Below, one piece after another: positions 56,791 to 64,000 of a DNA stretch of 64,000 nt. The stretch's first letter is position 1. Each line of letters opens with the position of its first letter. A model generated the notes under the pieces. It was not told the DNA's origin. It ran no database searches and saw only the letters and a list, made by a program, of their open reading frames with translations. The stretch spans positions 992,001 to 1,056,000 of the forward strand of contig NC_069106.1 in assembly GCF_947172395.1 (NCBI RefSeq), given 5' to 3'. This DNA is from Bicyclus anynana. Taxonomy: Eukaryota > Arthropoda > Insecta > Lepidoptera > Nymphalidae. The position numbers were made by a program, and so were the translations under genes.

Positions 56791-57814
56791 GCTGACCACA
56801 CCTTACTTGAGCCAATGAATAAAATGTAAAATACTAAACTGACCTGAATTGGAAATCCAACGCAGGACTTCTCTGATGAAACAAAAACAATTTACGCAAG
56901 AGGGGTTGTATTATGGTAGACGTCCACTGATCCACACATCACATCGTATCAAACGGATTGTAATATTCTTAATATAAGAAGTCAAACAAGCGCGTCCAGA
57001 GATCCGCGTCGCACGGATTTTATCTACCGTAAAACTAGAAATCCGACGCCTACGTTTATCCAACGGGTTAGTATCAACAAAAGCGTCCATAGAGCGTGTA
57101 ACCGAGTAGAGATGGCGCACTAATTCTCGCGAGTTCATGAAGATTATTTAAATCAGTCGCAGGCTGGGAGTTCTAGTTAACGCCGCCTGCTAGTGTGTGG
57201 TAAGGATACGGTTCTACTGCGCTTGCTATAAGATATTGTGGACCTGACGGGAAGCAGCGACAGTGATTGTACCATCATTTTGTAGTAGAGGAAACACATC
57301 GAGTAGGTTCCAGGACTTGTGACCTTGGGGGTAGGTTTAAGAGATACCTGTATAATGCATAAACACTCACCTGACTGGAGACCCTTTTAGGATCACATCA
57401 TGCTAATTGCAATAAATTTTAATTATTGTTTTTTCAAATATTCCTTTGTAGGATGTGTGTTCTGAATAAACTTTTTTTTCTTTTTTTCACCTTCCCTGCC
57501 CGGAATGTTCTCCATGCCCACACTAAACAAATGCCCACACTTAACAATTTATGATCAATAACTACAACACAAAACATTATTGCACAAAATCACTAACGCA
57601 ATTGGCAGCGTGACGGTATCCACGTTGCCTAACAATCAACTGAGCTCAAGTCATCAAATTCCCTCTTATTTATACCAACAATAGCTCATCTCCACAAAAA
57701 CATAAATAATTAATGTTAATAACACTCGAGGAATTTGTAACAATATAGCAAATACTCGTAAATTAAGCCAGTAATAAGTTAGTTAACCCAGTTAGGTAAG
57801 TCTAATTTAACTGC

Positions 57815-57905
57815 TAGGTCCCAAGGTGCTGGAATGGCGACCACGTATGGTATGTTGGTCGACTAGGTGGACCGATGACATCAAGCCTGTAACTGGATGC
57901 ATGCG
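57815..57905 (+). mobile_element. RTE LINE fragment
   Basis: Reads as PKVLEWRP, then a broken segment, then RWTDDIK, as in the RTE C-terminus. Confidence 0.6.
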
Positions 57906-58412
57906 GCCCAACTGCTAAAGGTACGGTGGTGGCTATCGCCTCGCATCGCAATGTATGTAGCGTCAGCACCAGCTGAAGGTACGAGTATATCCCGTTCCAT
58001 TCACAATTCAAATTAGTTTAAATGCATCTTTATAATAGTACGTAGCCTCGGGGACTGCTGTATAAGTAGAGTGGCCAGGTTGCTAAGACTAATAGCCGGA
58101 CAGACTAGTCAGTTTGGCCGGACATTAGGGTGAAAAGGCCGGACACTCTCATTCAATTCAAAGCCTTTATTAATCCTTACATAAGTTTTACATAATTTTT
58201 AACAACAGTAACAATATTAAGTTTATTTTTAACCGACTTCAAAAAGGAGGAGGTTCTCAATTCGGTCGGTATTTTTATTATGCTATTAGTAGGTTAGTAA
58301 TACTTACTCGTTTAAGAGATACGCTAACTTACTAACATAATAACTTAGTATGTTAGTGGAATGTAATAGCACTTAGTCACATTCTAATTGCCTCTTTGGT
58401 TCAGTTGTTAGC

Positions 58413-58612
58413 ATAAGTTAGCCCTTGACTATGATCTCACCTGATGGTAAGTGATAATGCAATATAAGATGGACGCGGGTCAACTTGATAGGAGTAGGAT
58501 GAAAAATCCACACGACACGACATCGTACGCTACGCTAAATCGCTACGCTTAGTCGCTACGCTAAATCACTTGACGCTACGTCTTTGTCGGTAGGGTGGTA
58601 AACTAGCTTTGT
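58413..58612 (-). repeat. SINE family A, partial
   Basis: 'agttagcccttgactatgat' to 'tgtcggtagggtgg', with a small internal repetition of 'tcgctacgctaaatc'. Confidence 0.7.
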
Positions 58613-58651
58613 TTAACGTTTATACAAAGAAATTTTATATGCATTTATACG

Positions 58652-58766
58652 TTTATAGAAACCGAAAGGTATGGATTTTCATCCTACCCTAACAAGTTAG
58701 CCCACTTCCATCTTATATTACATCATCACTTACCAACAGGAGATATTGTAGTCAAGGGCTAAATTG
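58652..58766 (+). repeat. SINE family A, 3' part
   Basis: 'gaaaccgaaaggtatggatt' to 'tagtcaagggctaaattg'; it faces the copy at 58413-58612. Confidence 0.7.
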
Positions 58767-58771
58767 AAAAT

Positions 58772-58843
58772 GATAATGGATTCGAACCCACACCCTCCGG
58801 AATCGGAGGCAAAGGTCATATCCACTGGGCTATCACGGCTCTT
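58772..58843 (-). repeat. SINE family C, tRNA-like head
   Basis: 'attcgaacccacaccctccg' to 'ctgggctatcacggctc'. Confidence 0.7.
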
Positions 58844-59359
58844 ATATAATATAGGACATCCTTTTTTCAGATATAATATAGAACATCCTTTTTTAAATCT
58901 GTTAAAAAACCACAAATCTATCTACATGTACATCTATCTACATGTACATCTATCTACATGTATAACATTACCCACATTACCAAAAACACACGCTCTACAC
59001 GCAGTAATGGCGACGCAATTATTGTGAATCATATTCCGACAAACACGACCACTGCTAATTGCTCGTGTGGTTGCGGTGACCACTACTCGTTTGCATTTAC
59101 CGTCCGCGGTGTAAGCGGTCTCTATCGGAAATCTGATGAATTAATTTAAAAAAAATCAAGACTGTTAATGAGTATCTGTGGTTCTTTTTTATTCTTCACT
59201 AGCGGACGCCACCAGTTTTCAGGGATGAAAAGCCTATGTGTTAATCCAAAGTTGGCTGAAAGGAGAAACAAAATTGTATGGAGCCCAGGTCCAGTCATTG
59301 TACCCTAGCAGAAATAAAAGAAAATATTTTTTTTTTAACTATTTTTGATTATAAAAATC

Positions 59360-59575
59360 TACGAATTTACATTAATTCTTTCGAAATAATATTCAGTATC
59401 TCCGAAGAAATGCAACACTATTAAGGGTAATAATGGCGGATTGATGACGTTTTCAATGCAGTAATCGATTTGACATATGCTGTCTCTCATAGTTTCTTTA
59501 AGGGCGCCATCTTGGTATAACTCAAAAACTTGGGTTTTAATTTTATTTATTGATTTTTATTTAGTTACATTTTTG
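59360..59575. repeat. Interspersed repeat, second copy of the CFAP206 3' repeat
   Basis: Inverse of 2150-2420: 'attaattctttcgaaataat', 'gcagtaatcgatttgaca' and 'actcaaaaacttgggtttt'. Confidence 0.7.
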
Positions 59576-59668
59576 GAATGGAAATAGATTTTCTATTTCC
59601 ATTCCAAATTTCAGCAAAATCGCTTCAGTGGCCGCAGCGTAAAAAAGGAACAAACATACTTAGTGTGT
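59570..59668. repeat. Fragments of 'TTCGTCCGCG' family repeat
   Basis: 'ttggaatggaaatagatttt' followed directly by its inverse and 'caaaatcgcttcagtggccg'. Confidence 0.6.
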
Positions 59669-59702
59669 AAGTATGTTTGTTCCACTTCATTCACACTTAC
59701 AC

Positions 59703-59790
59703 ACAGCGCCGGCCCGAAGTAAATTTTAAAATGGAGCGAGATCCAATTATGGCGCCACTCCTGTTTTGAGTGTAAAGTAAGAATGAACGC
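59703..59790. repeat. hAT MITE fragment related to 41371-41545
   Basis: Begins 'cagcgccggcccg' and carries 'aaatggagcgagatccaatt', the inverse of the right half of the hAT MITE; the other end is missing. Confidence 0.65.
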
Positions 59791-60011
59791 GAAGATCTTG
59801 ATCACACTCTGGGGTGAAAAATTGAAGCCGAAGCCTTCCACCAGCCGAAATGGTGGTAGCCAGATCTTTCTTATTTTCCAGAAAGAAAAGCTCTGCATAA
59901 CCCGACACAGGTCTCAAACCCAAGACCACGTGAATCTGAATCTGAAGCCACATAGGCTAACCACTGAACCAAAGAGGTTTCTGTACATATTTAGAAATTT
60001 ATTCATTCATT

Positions 60012-60190
60012 CATCATCATCATCATCATTATCAGCCGATGGACGTCCACTGCTGGACATAGGCCTCTTGTATAGACTTCCAAACACAAAGGTCTCGTGC
60101 CGCCAGCATCCAGCGGCTCCCTGCAACCCGCTTGATGTCCTCGGTTCGGTCTACCTAGTGGTCGATCATCACAATGCTTTCTGATGCGGG
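60012..60190 (-). mobile_element. RTE LINE 3'-end fragment
   Basis: TCATCATCA repeats, then 'cagccgatggacgtccactg' and 'ccagcggctccctgcaaccc', as in the copy at 31503-32165. Confidence 0.8.
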
Positions 60191-60373
60191 GTTGCCATAT
60201 AAAACATGCAAAAATATAAACAGAAGGGGGTGAAATAAGGGGTAAAAAGGTATAGATTGATTTCACTCGTGGGCGTCTGCTAGCGATAATAAATACTAAA
60301 TAAATAGCCCTTTATTTTCTCTACTTCACAGCGCAGCGTTTAACAATTAAACTTAATTTTATGTACTTAACTC

Positions 60374-60685
60374 CTAAGACCAATTATGGAAGGACCTGTA
60401 TCGCACTCATAGTCACAAACAAAATTGTCTGTCATTTTCTGAGGAAAACGAGCTTAGATTTGGTGTATATCTCATACGAAACTAGAAGATTTTGCCCGTT
60501 TTTTACACAATTCAATTACACAAAAAGGTATTTTTACGCAGCTCTTTAACCGACGAACACGATTACAACTATTTAACATCGATTCTATACAGACAGTTTT
60601 TATAATCGCATTAGATCGTTGATCATATACTTTGACAGAAAAGTAACGTCTAACGAGGCAGGTCCTATACAATAATTGGTCTTAG
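60374..60685. mobile_element. DNA-transposon-like MITE
   Basis: Ends CTAAGACCAATTAT and AATAATTGGTCTTAG with an inner AGGACCTG/CAGGTCCT pair. 312 bp; no target duplication recognised. Confidence 0.7.
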
Positions 60686-61081
60686 ACTTCTCATAAGTAT
60701 TCACTATTCTCGGTATTAAATATTTAAACTATTTTTATATAACGTCTTTACCTAACTTGCAAACTTTAGGGGGTCCGCACCGCAGCATAGCACTTTCAAA
60801 GTACTTAGTCATTAAAATTTTATTAAAACTTACCTCCGTCTGGTCTCCTAAGTTGCCACAGTTTGACACTAATTAGACATCCGGGGAAAAGAACAGGTAT
60901 TACACTAAAACCGGGAAGTTTTTAATTAAAACTGACGAATACAAGTATCAAGTTTTGTTCCTCTGCCTCGTAAGTTATGCATGCCTGGTACCTTCAGAGC
61001 GAAAGAACATGTTTTTCTTTGTTAAAAGAGTAAAGTTCACCAGAATCTGGATTCTGCAGTCCACCAGAGGCCCTTTTTGAC

Positions 61082-61300
61082 GACCTTCGTGGAACAGCGA
61101 TGCGCGGTGGATTTGGTCCTGGGTTCGTTTCCCGGCTGGATCGATTGATGTTTTCCTAATTGGTCAACGTCTAGCTGATAGGAGTCTTCGGCTGTGGCTA
61201 GCTACCATCCTACGGGCAAAGACGTATCGTAGCAAAGAAAGTGATTTAGCGTTCCGGTACGATGTTGTGTAGAAAGGGGTGGGGATTTTCTTCAAATCAA
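61082..61300 (+). repeat. SINE family A, 5' part
   Basis: Degenerate head ('gcgcggtggatttgg', 'gggttcgtttcccggctgg') and body to 'gtagaaaggggtggggattt'. Confidence 0.7.
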
Positions 61301-62216
61301 AAATCAAAATTAAAAAAAAAAAAACTCAACAGTTGCTCTTTTTAAAAAATCATACAGTATTATAATTTGCAATATACAAATTTAAATAAATATTGTTAAT
61401 GGTATTTTTCGAAAAGTTTTTACAAAGTTCTTGCGAATAGGAGGAACGAATAATTTTTCATAAGTAATATCCTGATAAATATAATACCTACATCATAAAA
61501 TTACGCTTCATACTTAAGACGAGAGTTTAAGTTAACCAAACATACTGGTGTATCCGTTATTAGAAATATATACCCTCATCTGTTATTTACTCGTAATTGT
61601 AATTAGAAATAAATAATAGATAATAACAAATAAAAAATAATTCACTAAAGCCGATTAAATCATTAACTAAAATTTAAGGATTTAACGACAGTTCTTTCTT
61701 TCAGAAACGGCTTTAATTAATACGTCAATAGCTTTGCACCGCCTTCAAAGTGATCAGAAGGTAGCGCATACGATGTTATTTTTCGCTTTTTAGTTTATGA
61801 TATTTTGATATATGATAATTTGTGATATTGAAGTCGGCTCAATTTTTTTGTTAAAAAGATTTTTTTAAATCAACAACTCTTAAACCATTAAAAAAAGAAT
61901 GTAAAGAAAGTTTACACTTAATTTTATTAGAAGAACCGTCGGCATCCAAGTTTAATTTAAAATTGAATCAAAGTTGAGATTGGTCCTTTCGGAGTTTTTA
62001 ACTATTCGCGAGCTTCCGTCCGTCCGTCGCTCCATTGTGGGAGGGTAATTTAATGTTTTAAAGAATTCCGTTGTACGGATGTTCGTAAAAACGCAATTGT
62101 CATCAGCGCCAGCTATATTTGCTTGACCGACTGTTCCCGTTCATTTTCAAAATCGGCTTAGATGAGATTTCTCCCTATCAACACAAACTTGAATCTCTAA
62201 CTTTTACCTCTTAATC

Positions 62217-62595
62217 TATACTTATAGTAAATCTGTAGAGAGGTCAATTCTGTACATGAAATGTATGTTATGTTTCCAAAATAACTATCAGGAAGTGATT
62301 AGTGATCGATACAGATGCCGAAAACGCAATCAGTAATTTTTTGTCTGTCTGTATGTTCATTATAAAAACAAAAGTACTCGACGGATTTTAACGAAACCTG
62401 GTACAATTATTATTCTTCATACTCCTGGGCAGGTTATAGTATACTTTTCAACACGCTACGATCAATAGGAGCAGAGCAGTGAAGGGAAATGTTGGGAAAA
62501 CGGGAGAAGTTACTCCATTTTTCTGCGATACTACTGTATGCACTGGATTAAAGAGGTACAAGGGCGGACGAAGTCGCGGGCGTCCGCTTGTAATA
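62217..62595 (+). repeat. 374-bp-type interspersed repeat, copy 2
   Basis: Collinear with 36467-36840 from 'aatctgtagagaggtcaatt' to 'acgaagtcgcgggcgtccgc'. Confidence 0.8.
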
Positions 62596-63394
62596 GAATA
62601 TAGATGAACAAAAAAATCATGTTGTGACGACCCCCCTATCATGGGATGAAAGCAGGAGGAACAGCAAATGCATACTCTACCTGCGGTACCTACAACACAT
62701 GGATAGGGGGCCTAAAGAGAAAATTGATTAGGGCATCAAGTTATGTAGCCCTGGCTACATCTAGTTCTAACCGGATAAAGCTAGACATAGGCGCATTTCA
62801 GGTATTAGCCGTATTTCACAAAACAGTCTAACTTATAAATATTTTTCACCTATTTTATTCCTACTTGTAAGTGCAATATTACAAAGTCTAGATTTTTCCG
62901 CAGGCGTCTGCAAAAGGGAGAAAAGTGTCGCGAGGAATTCCGGCGGGGACCTCGTGACGTACTTCCGGTGAGGAAAACTGGGGAAAACAAAAGAAAAACG
63001 CGCCTTCCCACCTCCTTGCCGCTCTACGTTCGAATTTTCTTCAATGATTTCCACGTTGATCTTTTTACACTGAAAGGTTATAAGATGATGAGACTAAGAT
63101 ATTAGTGTTGCTTTTTTGATAGTTATTTTAAAAGGTCAATAATTTTCTTTGAGGCTTTGGATCATGCCGTATTATGTTCAATAAGGAAAGGCTAACATTG
63201 AATTTTTTTTCATATACAAAATTTTTAGTAAAATCCTCATCTTCCATGCAACTGGGATATTACAGATTCTTATCAAAATACCTAAGTACATCATAAAATT
63301 TAAAAATTTTGAAAATCCCCGAAGGTCATGAAATCAATCAATCAATAACACTCTCGATTACATCATCAATAGGGAATATTCAGCACACTATCAT

Positions 63395-63665
63395 TTGAGA
63401 CCCCACTCGAGTATATTTGCAGACTTTCGGTTATTCTTTCCCACTTTCACCCCCCAGAACTTTTGGACGGCTCAACCGATTTTCATCAAACATCTTTATG
63501 AACCCTTGACACGTAATTCACCTTTAATAAAAAAAAAAACCAAATTGAAATCGCTTTATTCGTTCGGAAGCTATGATGCCACAGACAGACTGACTCACAG
63601 AATGACAGACAGACAGACAGACAGACTCATCAACCTTCTTTTTGCGTCGGGGGTTAATAAAAGTG
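63395..63665 (+). repeat. Lepidopteran repeat ending in GCGTCGGGGGTTAA
   Basis: Carries 'ggctcaaccgattttcatca', 'attcgttcggaagctatga', a GACAGACAGACAGACA microsatellite and the end 'tttttgcgtcgggggttaat'. The frame across 63395-63718 is accidental. Confidence 0.65.
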
Positions 63666-64000
63666 AAAGGTCACAAAGGAAACACCACGAAATAACGTAC
63701 AAAAATGAAACTGGGTAGGATGGTAGTTAACAGTTAGAAGACATCTGACCGCGTGGATCTTGTCACTGTCGAAGGTTGTTTTTTCCTCCAGTTGCGATCA
63801 TGTGAGATGTCATCTCACTGCCCAACCGACCACCAAATGATATCGTCGCTTCTTAATTGTAACTTCTAGCAAATAAAGTACGTAATACTATTATACAGTT
63901 TAAAGTCTACTTTTAATTTTGAAGCCAGATCTCATATTGACACGAGACGTTGATATCTGGTCCTTCGAGCCGGACTTTGACAGTTATTGTTCAAGAAATA

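Larger units (their letters stand above)
47125..64000. other. Repeat-rich DNA without recognisable genes
   Basis: I see no exon resembling a known protein in this 17-kb stretch. Between the repeats listed separately the sequence is AT-rich with short chance frames. Unassigned blocks longer than 300 bp include 48381-48870, 51000-51720, 52330-52900, 57130-57780 and 61300-62210, in which I see nothing definite. Confidence 0.5.

Overview
This is a window of animal nuclear DNA, almost certainly from a moth or butterfly. Genes are split by GT-AG introns, and the encoded proteins are of animal type. The non-coding DNA is AT-rich and packed with short interspersed repeats that I associate with Lepidoptera: several tRNA-like SINE families, Metulj-like repeats, foldback MITEs and RTE-type LINE ends finishing in TCATCA repeats. 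I cannot name the species. Repeat family names are given from memory, and similarity to named consensus sequences was not computed.

Layout. Positions 2393-15471 (minus) hold CFAP206, a ciliary/sperm axoneme gene of nine recognisable exons, with a near-ideal RFX X-box about 105 bp upstream of its start codon. Positions 17927-22855 (minus) hold a small nuclear gene joining a DEK C-terminal domain to a SWIB domain; a 5'-truncated RTE LINE sits in its second intron. Positions 24110-31089 (plus) hold NOP14, a ribosome-assembly factor of ten exons, divergent from the SWIB gene; a 648-bp hAT-type element fills most of the shared upstream region. Positions 32800-36135 (minus) and 42811-45353 (plus) are two TSPO paralogues arranged head to head. 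A THAP zinc-finger first exon lies on the opposite strand inside the first paralogue. The second paralogue is followed by a roughly 1 kb tandem array of decayed copies of its own last exon. From about 47.1 kb to the end I recognise no gene, only repeats.

The exon phases of the five main genes all close when summed: CFAP206 about 565-580 residues, SWIB/DEK_C 239, NOP14 1075, and the TSPO paralogues 172 and 169. They do not form one pathway. CFAP206 belongs to the axoneme, NOP14 to nucleolar 18S rRNA processing, the SWIB protein probably to chromatin or transcription, and TSPO to the outer mitochondrial membrane.

The most unusual non-genic signal is a pair of foldback elements (13357-13687 and 49903-50247). 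They have near-perfect arms of about 136 bp and 12-13 bp target duplications, and each arm carries a sequence that folds into a complete small hammerhead ribozyme of the type known from Penelope-like retroelements. Other mobile elements with both ends and target duplications visible are three hAT types (8-bp duplications), one piggyBac type (TTAA), one mariner-like type (TA) and one MITE with a 5-bp duplication that ends 30 bp from a CFAP206 splice donor.
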